Source of the DNA: Styela clava
Taxonomy: Eukaryota; Chordata; Ascidiacea; Stolidobranchia; Styelidae
Direction of reading: 5' to 3'
Assembly (NCBI RefSeq): GCF_964204865.1
Contig: NC_135253.1
Span: 20,124,001-20,188,000 of the forward strand
Length of the DNA stretch: 64,000 nt
The position numbers and the translations under genes are program-made. The notes beneath the pieces were generated by a model. That model worked only from the letters and a program-made list of their open reading frames with translations, had not been told where the DNA came from and ran no database searches. Positions within the stretch are counted from its first letter, which is position 1. Every line of letters starts with the position of its first letter. Shown piece after piece: positions 24,001-34,966 of this stretch.

Positions 24001-24863
24001 TTTTGCTTTATGTCGGCTTAATTTCTTGATTGATATACTTACTATTTCTGCTATTGCCTCTTGTGCTGCAAGAGTCTCACAATGCTTAGACAGGTTTGTC
24101 CACAACTTTCACATCTGAAGAAAGAGAGGAGATTTATTAATTTTCGTTAAGAATAAATAAAGCAGTCTATATGATTCAGAATGGAAAAGCTAATAAATTC
24201 AATATCTCATGTTTTATTTAAAAAATATTTTACTGAATTTGGTATATAAACCAACTAATAAAAGGGTTTAGTCAGAAAATTACAAGCATTCGTGGCTCCA
24301 AATACTTGAGAAATCAGACTATACAATATAGACCGGTATGAGTGAAATGTTAGGTGAACTTGTTAACACTTTGATTCAATACGCAAATAAAAGTGAATGC
24401 GTAATAGTATGTTACAATGAGCAGCAATCAACAATGAGTATATATCCTCACTGATTAAAAAAATCTAACTGGAGGTGCATGAACTATTTGAAACCATAAC
24501 GGGTAAGTAAATATGTAATTTCGGCAGATGGGCAACTACGTACCGTACTGAATTAATAACTTCGTAGTATTTGACAAAGGCTGGCTTTCCCACATGTACT
24601 TAACAGTGCGATGCCGGGTGTGATATACAACAATAGTATTCACCTTACCTTTTACCGATTTCTTTTTACCCCAACTTTCAAAAATATCATTAAAATCGAC
24701 AACAACTGTCAAAGCAGGCACGAACACCATTCGTGCTACGCCTTGAAAGCAGCACACATCCGCTCGTTTTCGTCTCGTCAAGTATGTGCATTGGAGCGTG
24801 CTATCGAATACGATCTTCGGACAAAAATGCCGGAGTTGCGCATCATGTTGTTTAATGTCATTG
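21057..24863. mobile_element. P-like DNA transposon (degenerate)
   Basis: A 3807-bp insertion in a U4 spacer. Ends are inverted repeats of about 30 bp starting CAATGACATTAAACAACATG; the inner part differs by a few bases (GATAGGCAACTC versus GATGCGCAACTC). The flanks share CTCCAAC (21050-21056 and 24864-24870). After a polypyrimidine-AG, 21352-21411 can encode GKICVEHFADND, which resembles the C-terminal half of a THAP zinc finger, the DNA-binding domain of P-type transposases. No intact transposase frame is visible. P elements usually make 8-bp duplications; here 7 bp match, so the superfamily call is tentative. A hAT-type element is nested at 22345-23527. Confidence 0.7.
22345..23527. mobile_element. 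Non-autonomous hAT-like element nested in the P-like element
   Basis: Terminal inverted repeats CAGTGGTGTCAAACTC at the left and GAGTTTGAGATCCCTG at the right, with GAGCCGC / GGGGCCGCG just inside. The 8-bp flanks (GAATAGAT and GTCTAGCT) match only in part. About 1.18 kb, no coding capacity seen, AT-rich interior. Confidence 0.75.
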
Positions 24864-25188
24864 CTCCAACAAAATTATGAACGATTCACCGGCTGCATTT
24901 ATTGCCACCTTGCGGCGGTTTTTCATTAGAGTTCTCATGTACTCATCATACTAACTCAAGAAAGTTCCAAAAAACTTACAAAATGCGAATCAGCCAGCGG
25001 CAAAAGAACTTAATTCCAAACGTGTTTATTTTTTAATGCAGTGTTATTATTTTAATAATTGCTTTATCTGTACTTCCACTCCCAGGAACATTAGTTAGCC
25101 TGAAAAGACAGTTACGATAGTACTCTTAGTCACCACAAGTAATAGATTTTATTGGTACTTTAATAAGTAAAGTTTTCTCTCTTTCATT

Positions 25189-25329
25189 AGCTTTGCGCAG
25201 TGGCAGTATCGTAACCAATGAGGTTTATCCGAGGTGCGATTATTGCTAGTTGAAAACTATTACCAATACCCCGCCCTGGTGATGCAATCGCATAGCCTGT
25301 GGCAATTTCTGAAGGGTTCTGTGGAACCT
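25189..25329 (+). ncRNA. U4: U4 snRNA copy 27
   Basis: Full-length U4, near consensus (GCATAGCC in the hairpin). The spacer is shortened right after the gene (CTCTCGAGATTCGATTATGTC), removing the 3'-box-like motif; the same junction follows copy 38. Confidence 0.9.
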
Positions 25330-25735
25330 ATCCTCTCGAGATTCGATTATGTCTCAGACAACTCATCCTGTCGCAACTTTCATCAGTGCATACACGTCAG
25401 ATTATTGGCTTTTCGCGTTGCCACATTGCGGCGGTGTTTCGTTAGAGTTCTCATATACATTTTAACTCAAGAAATTTATAGCACGATCCAGAATTTCAAG
25501 GAACTTACAGAATGCAAAACAGCCAACAGCAAGAGAACATAATTCCAAACGTGTTTAGTTTTTTATTCCAGATTAAATCTATTCCAAAATGCAGTGTTAT
25601 TATTAATTGTTTTATGTTCACTTGCATTCCCAGGAACATTAGTTGCCTAACAAGACAGTTACGATAGTATTCTTAATCACCACAAGTAATAGATTTTATT
25701 GGTACTTTAATAAGTAAAGTTTTCTCTCATTCATT

Positions 25736-25876
25736 AGCTTTGCGCAGTGGCAGTATCGTAACCAATGAGGTTTATCCGAGGTGCGATTATTGCTAGTTGA
25801 AAACTATTACCGATACCCCGCCCTGGTGATGCAATCGCATCGCCTGTGGCAATTTCTGAAGGGTTCTGTGGAACCT
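25736..25876 (+). ncRNA. U4: U4 snRNA copy 28
   Basis: Near-consensus U4 (ATTACCGATACC in the central region), intact PSE-like block upstream and 3'-box-like motif downstream. Class A spacer. Confidence 0.94.
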
Positions 25877-25897
25877 ATCCTCTCGCGGAATGAAATG

Positions 25898-25915
25898 ACA
25901 AAACAATAAATTAGA
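25898..25915 (+). promoter_or_regulatory. 3'-box-like motif after U4 (representative)
   Basis: ACAAAACAATAAATTAGA lies 22 nt downstream of the U4 copy ending at 25876. It recurs at the same place in class A units and resembles the metazoan snRNA 3' box (GTTT-N-AAA-R-NN-AGA), the Integrator-dependent 3' end signal. Class B units lack this exact motif. Inference from location and pattern only. Confidence 0.4.
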
Positions 25916-26360
25916 TGATGTCCATGGTTTGGAAAATTTGTGTAGGCTTACAAATATATATGGCTGATCAGTTCCGACAACTCATCCTGTCGCAACTTTC
26001 ATCAGTGCATACACGTCAGATTATTGGCTTTTCGCGTTGCCACATTGCGGCGGTGTTTCGTTAGAGTTCTCTTGTACAATTCAACTCAAGGAGCATAGTA
26101 CGATCCAAATTCCAAAGAACATATAGAATACAAAACAGCCAGCAGCAAGAAAACATAATTCCAAACGTGTTTATTTTTTTTTTATTCCAGATATATTCTA
26201 TTCTTAAATGCAGTGTTATTATTTTAATAATTGCTTTATCTGTACTTCCACTCCCAGGAACATTAGTTAGCCTAAAAAGACAGTTACGATAGTATTCTTA
26301 ATCACCACAAGTAATAGATTTTATTGGTACTTTAATAAGTAAAGTTTTCTCTCATTCATT

Positions 26361-26501
26361 AGCTTTGCGCAGTGGCAGTATCGTAACCAATGAGGTTTAT
26401 CCGAGGTGCGATTATTGCTAGTTGAAAACTATTACCGATACCCCGCCCTGGTGATGCAATCGCATCGCCTGTGGCAATTTCTGAAGGGTTCTGTGGAACC
26501 T
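26361..26501 (+). ncRNA. U4: U4 snRNA copy 29
   Basis: Near-consensus U4 with ATTACCGATACC. The A-to-B hybrid spacer is nearly identical to the one split by the P-like transposon, giving the empty-site sequence at about 26749. Confidence 0.94.
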
Positions 26502-27075
26502 ATCCTCTCGCGGAATGAAATGACAAAACAATAAATTAGATGATGTTCATGGTTTGGAAAACTTGTGTAGGCTTGCAAATACATGGCTGGTCAGTTCTGT
26601 CAACTCATCCTGTCGCAATTTTCTATGCTTTTGCCAATACATTGATGTCTTTTGTTTTGAAAAATATGTTTAATTTTCCGAATCTATGTCAAACAAATTG
26701 TGACAACTTTACGAATTACTGCTGGAAATGCACTCCACAGTAAGTTATCACTCCAACAAAATTATGACCGATTCACCGGCTGCATTTATTGCCACCTTGC
26801 GGCGGTGTTTCATTAGAGTTCTCATGTACTCATCATACTAACTCAAGAAAGTTCCAAAAAACTTACAAAATGCGAATCAGCCAGCGGCAAAAGAACTTAA
26901 TTCCAAACGTGTTTATTTTTTAATGCAGTGTTATTATTTTAATAATTGCTTTATCTGTACTTCCACTCCCAGGAACATTAGTTAGCCTAAAAAGACAGTT
27001 ACGATAGTTTTCTTAGTCACCACAAGTAATAGATTTTATTGGTACTTTAATAAGTAAAGTTTTCTCTCTTTCATT

Positions 27076-27216
27076 AGCTTTGCGCAGTGGCAGTATCGTA
27101 ACCAATGAGGTTTATCCGAGGTGCGATTATTGCTAGTTGAAAACTATTACCAATACCCCGCCCTGGTGATGCAATCGCATCGCCTGTGGCAATTTCTGAA
27201 GGGTTCTGTGGAACCT
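27076..27216 (+). ncRNA. U4: U4 snRNA copy 30 (consensus)
   Basis: Matches the window consensus throughout: stem II AGCTTTGCGCAGTGGC, k-turn CCAATGAGG...CCGAGG, stem I TTGCTAGTT, hairpin GGTGATGC-AATC-GCATCGCC, Sm AATTTCTGA, 3' stem AGGGTTC-TGTG-GAACCT. In the cell U4 pairs with U6 and carries it into the U4/U6.U5 tri-snRNP; the k-turn binds 15.5K/SNU13 and the Sm site binds the Sm ring. Confidence 0.97.
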
Positions 27217-27867
27217 ATCCTCTCGCGGAATGAAATGACAAAACAATAAATTAGATGATGTCCATGGTTTGGAAAATTTGTGTAGGCTTACAAATATATA
27301 TGGCTGATCAGTTCCGACAACTCATCCTGTCGCAACTTTCATCAGTGCATACACGTCAGATTATTGGCTTTTCGCGTTGCCACATTGCGGCGGTGTTTCG
27401 TTAGAGTTCTCTTGTACAATTCAACTCAAGGAACATAGTACGATCCAAATTCCAAAGAACATATAGAATACAAAACAGCCAGCAGCAAGAAAACATAATT
27501 CCAAACGTGTTTATTTTTTTTTATTCCAGATATATTCTATTCTTAAATGCAGTGTTATTATTTTAATAATTGCTTTATCTGTACTTCCACTCCAAGGAAC
27601 ATTAACTAGCCTAATAAGTTATCACTCCAACAAAATTATGACCGATTCACCGGCTGCATTGATTGCCACCTTGCGGCGGTGTTTCATTAGAGTTCTCATG
27701 TACGCATCATACTAACTCAAGAAAGTTCCAATAAACTTATAAATGCGAAACAGCCAGCGGCAAAAGAACATAAATCCAAACGTGTTTATTTTTTTATTCC
27801 AGATTATATCTATTCCTAAATGCAGTGCTATTATTTTAATATATAATTGTTTTATCTGTACTTCCAT

Positions 27868-27973
27868 TTTATCCGAGGTGCGATTATTGCTAGTTGAAAA
27901 CTATTACCAATACCCCGCTCTGGTGATGCAATCGCATTGCCTGTGGCAATTTCTGTAGGGTTCTGTGGAACCT
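27868..27973 (+). pseudogene. U4 copy 31, 5'-truncated
   Basis: Spacer sequence (CTTCCAT) is fused directly to U4 nt 36 (TTTATCCGAGG). PSE, stem II and half of the 5' stem-loop are missing; nt 36-141 are otherwise preserved. A deletion pseudogene. Confidence 0.93.
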
Positions 27974-28449
27974 ATCCTCTCGAGAAATTAAATGACAGAA
28001 CGGTAAATTAGATGATGTTCGTGGTTTGGAAAATTTGTGTAGGCTTACAAATATACGTTTGGTCAATTCCGACAACTCATCCTGTCGCAACTTTCAACAG
28101 TGCATACAAGTCAGATTATTGGCTTTTCGCGTTGCCACATTGCGGAGGTGTTTCGTTAGAGTTCTCTTGTACATTTTAACTCAATAAACTTATAGCACGA
28201 TCTAAAATTCCAAGGAACTTACAGAATGCGAAACAGCCAGCAGCAAGAGAACATAATTCCAAACGTGTTTATTTTTTTATTCCAGATTAAATCTATTCCT
28301 AAATTCAGTGTTATTAGTAATTGTTTTATCTGTACTTGCATTCCCAGGAACATTAGTAGCCTAACAAGACAGTTACGATATTGTTCTTAATCACCACAAG
28401 TAATAGATTCTATTGGTACTTCAATAGGAAAATTTTTTTCACACTCATT

Positions 28450-28636
28450 AGCTTTGCGCATTGGCGGTATCGTAAACACGAGAGTGGAAAAAACTCTGAT
28501 CCGTAAGAAAAAAAAAAAAAAACAATGAGGTTTATCCGAGGTGCGATTATTGCTAGTTGAAAACTATTACCATTACCCCGCCTTGGTGATGCAATCGCAT
28601 CGCCTGTGGCAATTTTTGAAGGGTTCTGTGGAACCT
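28450..28636 (+). pseudogene. U4 copy 32 with a short A-tailed insertion
   Basis: U4 nt 1-26 (28450-28475, with changes such as GCATTGGCGG) then a 47-bp insert and nt 28-141 from 28523. The insert lies at the same U4 position as the full-length retrotransposon. Cannot encode functional U4. Confidence 0.92.
28476..28522 (+). mobile_element. Short A-tailed insertion at the U4 retrotransposon site
   Basis: 31-32 bp (a small AGAGT...ACTCT hairpin, then TCTGATCCGTAAG) followed by 15 A, abutting CAATGAGG exactly as in the full-length element. The element's own 3' UTR ends TCTGATCCG before its A tail, so this is probably a severely 5'-truncated copy or a relative sharing the 3' end. No target duplication is visible on the left. 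Confidence 0.8.
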
Positions 28637-29109
28637 ATCCTCTCGCGGAATGAAATGACAAAACGATAAATTAGACAATGTCTATAGTTTGGAAAATTAG
28701 GGTATGCTTCTAAATATACGTTTGGTCAGTTCCGACAACTCATCCTGTCGCAACTTTCAACAGTGCATACACGTCAGATTATTGGCTTTTCGCGTTGCCA
28801 CATTGCGGAGGTGTTTCGTTAGAGTTCTCTTGTACATTTTAACTCAATAAATTTATAGCACGATCTAAAATTCCAAGTAACTTACAGAATGCGAAACAGC
28901 CAGCAGCAAGATAACATATTTCAAAACGTGTTTATTTTTTTATTCCAGATTAAATCTATTCCTAAATGCAGTGTTATTATTTTAATATATAATTGTTTTA
29001 TCTGTACTTCCATTCCCAGGAACATTGGTTAGCCTAACTAGTATTCTTAGTCACCACAAGTAATTGAGTTCATTGGTACTTTAATAAGTAAAGTTTTCTC
29101 TCATTTATT

Positions 29110-29282
29110 AGCTTTGCGCAGTGGCAGTATCGTAAATAATGAGAATAATAAAAATAAAAAAAAACTAATGACGTTCATCCGAGGTGCGATTATTGCTAGT
29201 TGAAAACTACTATCAATACCCCGCCCTGTGATGCAATCAATCCCTTTGCCTGTGGCAATTTCCGAAGGGTTCTGCAGGACCT
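29110..29282 (+). pseudogene. U4 copy 33 with an A-rich insertion, degenerate
   Basis: U4 nt 1-26, then diverged target copies flanking an A-rich insert, then the rest of U4 with changes (TGACGTTCATCC, CTACTATCAATACC, CAATCAATCCCTTTGCC, TTTCCGAAGG, GCAGGACCT). Confidence 0.88.
29144..29164 (+). mobile_element. A-rich insertion at the same U4 site
   Basis: AATAATAAAAATAAAAAAAA lies between TAATGAG (29137-29143) and TAATGAC (29166-29172), diverged versions of the U4 CAATGAG target. It looks like an old, extremely truncated insertion of which only the A tail and the target duplication remain. Confidence 0.65.
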
Positions 29283-29775
29283 ATCCGATCAAACTGAAAT
29301 GACAGAACAATAAATTAGATGATTTCCTGGTTTGGAAGATTTGTGTAGGCTTGCAAACATATGGCTGGTCAGTTCCGAAAACTTATCCTGTCGCAACTTT
29401 CAACAGTGCGTACACGTCAGATTATTGACTTCCAGTGTTGCTACCGTGCGGCGATGTTTCATTAGAATTCTCTTGTACTCCCGTGTACATTTTAACTCAA
29501 AAAATTTATACCACGATCCAAGATTCCAAGGAACTTACAGAATGCAAAACAGCCAGCAGCAAGATCACATAATTCCAAACGTGTTTATTTTTTTTATTCC
29601 AGATTAAATCTATTCCTAAATGCAGTGTTATTATTTTAATATATATTTGTTTTATCTGTACTTCCATTCCCAGGAACATTGGTAGCCTAACAAGACAGTT
29701 ACGATAGTATTCCTATTCACCACAAGTAATAGATTTTATTGGTACTTTAATAAGAAAAGTTTTCTCTAATTCATT

Positions 29776-29916
29776 AGCTTTGCGCAGTGGCAGTATCGTA
29801 ACCAATGAGGTTTATCCGAGGTGCGATTATTGCTAGTTGAAAACTATTACCAATACCCCGCCCTGGTGACGCAATCGCATTGCCTGTGGCAATTTCTGAA
29901 GGGTTCTGTGGAACCT
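29776..29916 (+). ncRNA. U4: U4 snRNA copy 34
   Basis: Full-length U4 with GACGCAATCGCATTGCC in the hairpin. Shortened spacer (TTCGATTATGTCCCAGAC). Confidence 0.9.
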
Positions 29917-30339
29917 ATCCTCTCGAGAAATTAAATGAAAAAACAATAAATTCGATTATGTCCCAGACAAATCTTTCAACAGTGCATACACGTCAGATTA
30001 TTGGCTTTTCGCGTTGCCACATTGCGGCGGTGTTTCGTTAAAGTTCTCTTGTACATATTAACTCAAGAAATTTATAGCACGATTCAAAATTCTAAGGAAC
30101 GTACATAAGTCGAAACAGCCAGCAGCAAGAGAACATATTTCAAAACGTGCTTATTTTTTTTTATTCCAGATATATTCTATTCTTAAATATAGTGTTGATA
30201 TTTTAAAAATTGCTGGATCTGTACTTCCACTCCCAGGAACATTAGTTAGCCTAACAAAACAGTTACGATAGTATTCTTAGTCACCACAAGTAATAGATTT
30301 TATTGGTACTTTAATAAGAAAAGTTTTCTCTAATTCATT

Positions 30340-30480
30340 AGCTTTGCGCAGTGGCAGTATCGTAACCAATGAGGTTTATCCGAGGTGCGATTATTGCTAG
30401 TTGAAAACTATTACCAATACCCCGCCCTGGTGATGCAATCGCATCGCCTGTGGCAATTTCTGAAGGGTTCTGTGGAACCT
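30340..30480 (+). ncRNA. U4: U4 snRNA copy 35 (consensus)
   Basis: Matches the consensus throughout. Its 3' end enters the roughly 780-bp block almost identical to 12,355-13,134. Class A spacer. Confidence 0.96.
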
Positions 30481-30961
30481 ATACTTTCGCGAGATGAAGT
30501 TACAAAACAATAAATTAGATGATGTCCACGGTTTGGAAAATTTGTGTAGGCTTCAAAAAAAATGTTTGGTCAGTTCCGACAACTCATCCTGTCGCAACTT
30601 TCAACAGTGCATACACGTCAGATTATTGGCTTTTCGTTTTGCCACATTTCGACGGTGTTTCGTTAGAGTTTTCTTGTACATATTAACTCAAGAAATTTAT
30701 AGCACAATCCAAAATTCCAAGGAACTTACAGAATGCGAAACAGCCAGCAGCAAGAGAACATAATTCCAAACGTGTTTATTTTTTTATTCCAGATATATTA
30801 TATTCTTAAATGCAGTGTTGATATTTTTAAAATTGCTTTATCTGCACTTCAACTCCCAAGAACATTAGTAACCTAACAAGGCAGTTACGTTAATTTTCTT
30901 AGTCACCACAAGTAATAGATTTCATTGGTATATTAATGAGTAAAGTTTTCCCTCATTCATT

Positions 30962-31102
30962 AGCTTTGCGCAGTGGCAGTATCTTAACCAATGAGGATTA
31001 TCCGAGGTGCGATTATTGCTAGTTGAAAACTATTGCCGATACCCCGCCCTGGTGATGCAAACGCATCGCCTGCGGCAATTTCTGAAGGGTTCTGTTGAAC
31101 CT
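30962..31102 (+). ncRNA. U4: U4 snRNA copy 36
   Basis: Same diagnostic changes as copy 22 (AGTATCTTAACC, ATTGCCGATACC, GCCTGCGG), 18,093 bp away. Confidence 0.86.
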
Positions 31103-31148
31103 ATCCTATTGCGAAATGAAATGACAAAACAATAAATTAGATGATGTC

Positions 31149-31200
31149 GGTGATGTAATCGAATCGCCTGTGGCAATTTCTGAAAGTTTCTGCGGAACCT
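31149..31200 (+). pseudogene. Detached U4 3' fragment (nt 90-141)
   Basis: Second instance of the GATGATGTC to GGTGATGTAATCGAATCGCC fusion, including the same GAATCGCC change as at 13056. Followed by a class B spacer. Confidence 0.9.
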
Positions 31201-31672
31201 ATACTTTTGCAAATTACGTTGATGTCCATTGTTTTGAAAAATATGTTTAATTTTCCGAGTCTATGTCAAACAAATTGCGACAACTTTACGAATTACTGCT
31301 GGCAATGCACTCCGCAGTAAGGTATCCCTCCAACAAAATTATGACCGATTCACTGGCTGCCTTTATTGCCACCTTGCGGCGTTGTTTCATTAGAGTTCTC
31401 ATGTACTCATCATACTAACTCAAGAAAGGGTCAAGAAACTTACAGAATGCGAAACAGCCAACGGCAAAAGAACATAATTCCAAACGTGTTTATTTTCTTA
31501 TTCCAGATATATTATATTCTTAAATGCAGTGTTAATATTTTAAAATTGCTTTATCTGTACTTCAACTCCCAAGAACATTAGTAGCCTAACACGACAGTTC
31601 GTTAATTTTCTTAGTCACCACAAGTTATAGTTTCATTGGTACTTCAATAAGTAAAGTTTTCTCTCGTTCATT

Positions 31673-31813
31673 AGCTTTGCGCAGTGGCAGTATCGTAACC
31701 AATGAGGTTTATCCGAGGTGCGATTATTGCTAGTTGAAAACTATTACCAATACCCCGCCCTGGTGATGCAATCGCATCGCCTGTGGCAATTTCTGAAGGG
31801 TTCTGTGGAACCT
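31673..31813 (+). ncRNA. U4: U4 snRNA copy 37 (consensus)
   Basis: Matches the consensus body. Upstream PSE-like block slightly altered (TCACCACAAGTTATAG). Class A spacer ending in the PSE-removing deletion. Confidence 0.95.
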
Positions 31814-32209
31814 ATCCTATTGCGAAATGAAATGACAAAACAATAAATTAGATGATGTCCATGGTTTGGAAAATTTGTGTAGGCTTTCAAATATACGTTT
31901 GGTTAGTTCCGACAACTCATTATGTCGCAACTTTCAATAGTGCATACACGTCAGATTATTGGCTCCCCGTGTTGCCACCTTGCGGCGGTGTTTCATTAGA
32001 GTTCTCTTGAACATTTTAACTCAAGAAATATATAGCACGATCCAAAATTTCAGGAAACTTGAGGAATGCGAAACAGCCAGCGGAAAAATAACATAATTCC
32101 AAACGTGTTTATTTTCTTATTCCAGATATATTATATTCTTAAACGCAGTGTTATTATTTCAAAAATTGCTTTATATGTTCTTCCACAGTAAAGTTTTCTC
32201 TCGTTCATT

Positions 32210-32350
32210 AGCTTTGCGCAGTGGCAGTATCGTAACCAATGAGGTTCATCCGAGGTGCGATTATTGCTAGTTGAAAACTATTACCAATACCCCGCCCTGG
32301 TGATGCAATCGCATAGCCTGTGGCAATTTCTGAAGGGTTCTGTGGAACCT
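32210..32350 (+). ncRNA. U4: U4 snRNA copy 38, PSE deleted
   Basis: Body nearly consensus (GGTTCATCC, GCATAGCC). Upstream CTTCCAC/AGTAAAG deletion identical to copies 10 and 18; downstream spacer deletion as after copy 27. Probably silent. Confidence 0.78.
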
Positions 32351-32763
32351 ATCCTCTCGAGATTCGATTATGTCTCAGACAAATCATCATGTCGCAACTT
32401 TCAACAGTGCATACACGTCAGATTATTGGCTTTTCGCGTTGCCACATTGCGGCGGTGTTTCGTTAAAGTTCTCTTGTACATATTAACTCAAGAAATTTAT
32501 AGCACGATTCAAAATTCTAAGGAACATACATAAGTCGAAACAGCCAGCAGCAAGAGAACATATTTCAAAACGTGTTTATTTTTTTTATTCCAGATTTATT
32601 CTATTCCTGAATGAAGTGTTAGTATTTTAACAATTGCTTTATCTGTACTTTCATTCCAAGGAACATTAGTTAGCCTAATAAGACAGTTACGATAGTATTC
32701 TTAGTCACCACAAGTAATAGATTTTATTGGTACTTTAATAAGAAAAGTTTTCTCTCATTCGTT

Positions 32764-32904
32764 AACTTTGCGCAGTGGCAGTATCGTAACCGATGAGGTT
32801 TATCCGAGGTGCGATTATTGCTAGTTGAAAACTATTACCAATACCCCGCATTGGTTATGCAATCGCATCGCCTGTGGCAATTTCTGAAGGGTTCTGTGGA
32901 ACCT
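32764..32904 (+). ncRNA. U4: U4 snRNA copy 39 (variant)
   Basis: Begins AACTTTGCGCAG; CCGATGAGG at the k-turn and GCATTGGTTATGC in the hairpin. Possibly degenerate. Confidence 0.78.
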
Positions 32905-33384
32905 GTCCTCTCGCGAAATTAGAAGACAAATATTTAAATTAGAAGGTGTCCATGGTTTGGTAACTTTGGGTAGGCTAAATATACGTTTGGTCAGTTCCGA
33001 CAACTCATTCTGTCGCAAATTTCAACAGTGCATACACGTCAGATTATTGGCTTTTCGCGTTGCCACATTGCGTCGGTGTTTGGTTAGAGTTCTCTTGTAC
33101 ATTTTAACTCAATAAATTTATAGCACGATTCGAAATTCCAAGGAACCTACAGAAGTCGAAACAGCCAGCAGCAAGAAAACATATTTCAAAACGTGTTTAT
33201 TTTTTTTATTCCAGATATATTCTATTCTTAAATGCAGTGTTATTATTTTAATAATTGCTTTATCTGTACTTCCACTCCCAGGAACAATAGTTAGCCTAAC
33301 AAGACAGTTACGTTAATATTCTTAGTCACCACAAGCAATAGATTTCATTGGTACTTCAATAAGTAAAGTTTTCTCTCATTCATT

Positions 33385-33525
33385 AGCTTTGCGCAGTGGC
33401 AGTATCGTAACCAATGAGGATTATCCGAGGTGCGATTATTGCTAGTTGAAAACTATTACCAATACCCCGCCCTGGTGATGCAGTCGCATGGCCTGTGGCA
33501 ATTTCTGAAGGGTTCTGTGGAACCT
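33385..33525 (+). ncRNA. U4: U4 snRNA copy 40
   Basis: Full-length U4 with GCAGTCGCATGGCC in the hairpin. The spacer is interrupted by a solo LTR at 33676. Confidence 0.9.
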
Positions 33526-33675
33526 ATCCTCTCGAGAAATGAAATGACAAAACAATAAATTAGATGATCTCCATGGTTTGAAAAATTTGGGTAGGCTTCC
33601 AAATATAGGTTTGGTCAGTTCCGACAACTCATCTTGTCGCAACTTTCAATCGTGCGTACACATACAACCTATATT

Positions 33676-34484
33676 TGTTATAGGCAGAAATTTACTTTAG
33701 TGATTTAACACATTCATTTTAGTTATTCTGGTCCCGATAATCATGTTTAGACTTGCTCTCGTTTATTTATTTGTTTATTTATATTAAGCGTCACTGACCG
33801 AGAGAAAGTTTGAAGTCTTGGCAATGATGGTGCAATACTCTCTTATATCAGCTGATTTGTAGTCATGCCCTTGTTTTTTCTCATTGTATTATACTAAATG
33901 TCCTATTTATTAGTGTGGAAGACAGTGCAATGAGGCCCGGTCACATGAATTTCTCTGTTAGGTGCTGCAGTTACTTTGCGGCATTGATTTGCAAATTGTA
34001 GGGTTTTAATTATGCTAATTTAGAATTGCTAAGATATTTAGGGAAGTTTGTTGTTTAGGGATATTAAGTAATTTAGGTTCTAATTGAGTTGTATGTATGA
34101 GGCTAATAGTATTTTCTTGTTTTTGTGTCTTGTAGCTAAATTTAAGTACTGTTGTTGGGTTGGAGACACAAATATATTGTAACCATACAATACACACCAT
34201 ACATTTACATACAAACATCAAGTTTTTACATTCACTGTGTTACACTGCCGTTATACTTGCTGTGGAAATTTATCTATCTACTGTGGAACTTTTAACCTGA
34301 TTGTGGAATTTTACTGGACTGTGACTTGTATATACTGTAAATATACTTTCATCACAAGTTCTTTCATACAAGTTGGATGTGTTTATGTGTGCGTTACTAC
34401 TGTGTCGAGAGTTAGCTACGGAAGTAGATTGACAAGACAGCCCAATAATCAGAAATAGGACCTGTAGAACCTCTTAACTCTACA
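33676..34484. mobile_element. Solo LTR of an LTR retrotransposon
   Basis: 809 bp starting TGTTATAGG and ending CTCTACA (TG...CA), flanked by a 5-bp duplication ATATT (33671-33675 and 34485-34489). A paralogous spacer at about 36,590 has the uninterrupted sequence (ACAACCAATATTATC). No internal coding region, so it is a recombined solo LTR; the superfamily is not determinable here. Confidence 0.85.
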
Positions 34485-34966
34485 ATATTATCAAAATGAA
34501 ATGACAGAACAATGATTTAGATGATTTCCATGGTTTGGGAAAATTGTGTAGGCTTGCAAATGTATGGCTGATCAGTTCCGACAACTCATCCTGTCGCAAC
34601 TTTCAACAGTGCATACACGTCAGATTATCGGCTTTTCGCGTTGCCACCTTGCGGGGGGTGTTTCGTTAGAGTTTTCTTGTACATTTTAACTCAATAAATT
34701 TATAGCACGATCCAAAATTCCAAGGAACTTACAGAATGCGAAACAGCCAGCAGCAAGTGAACATAATTTCAAATGTGTTTATTTTTTTTATTCCAGATAT
34801 ATTCTATTCTTAAACGCAGTGTTATTATTTTAATAATTGCTTTATCTGTACTTCCACTCCCAGGAACATTAGTTAGCCTAACAAGACGGTTACGATAGTA
34901 TTCTTAGTCACCACAAGTAATAGATTTTATTTGTACTTTAATTAGTAAAGTTTTCTCTCATTCATT

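Noticed and set aside
24536-24880. Open frames on both strands near the right end of the P-like element
   Set aside because: Overlapping frames on opposite strands without a recognisable transposase motif; not enough to call a gene.
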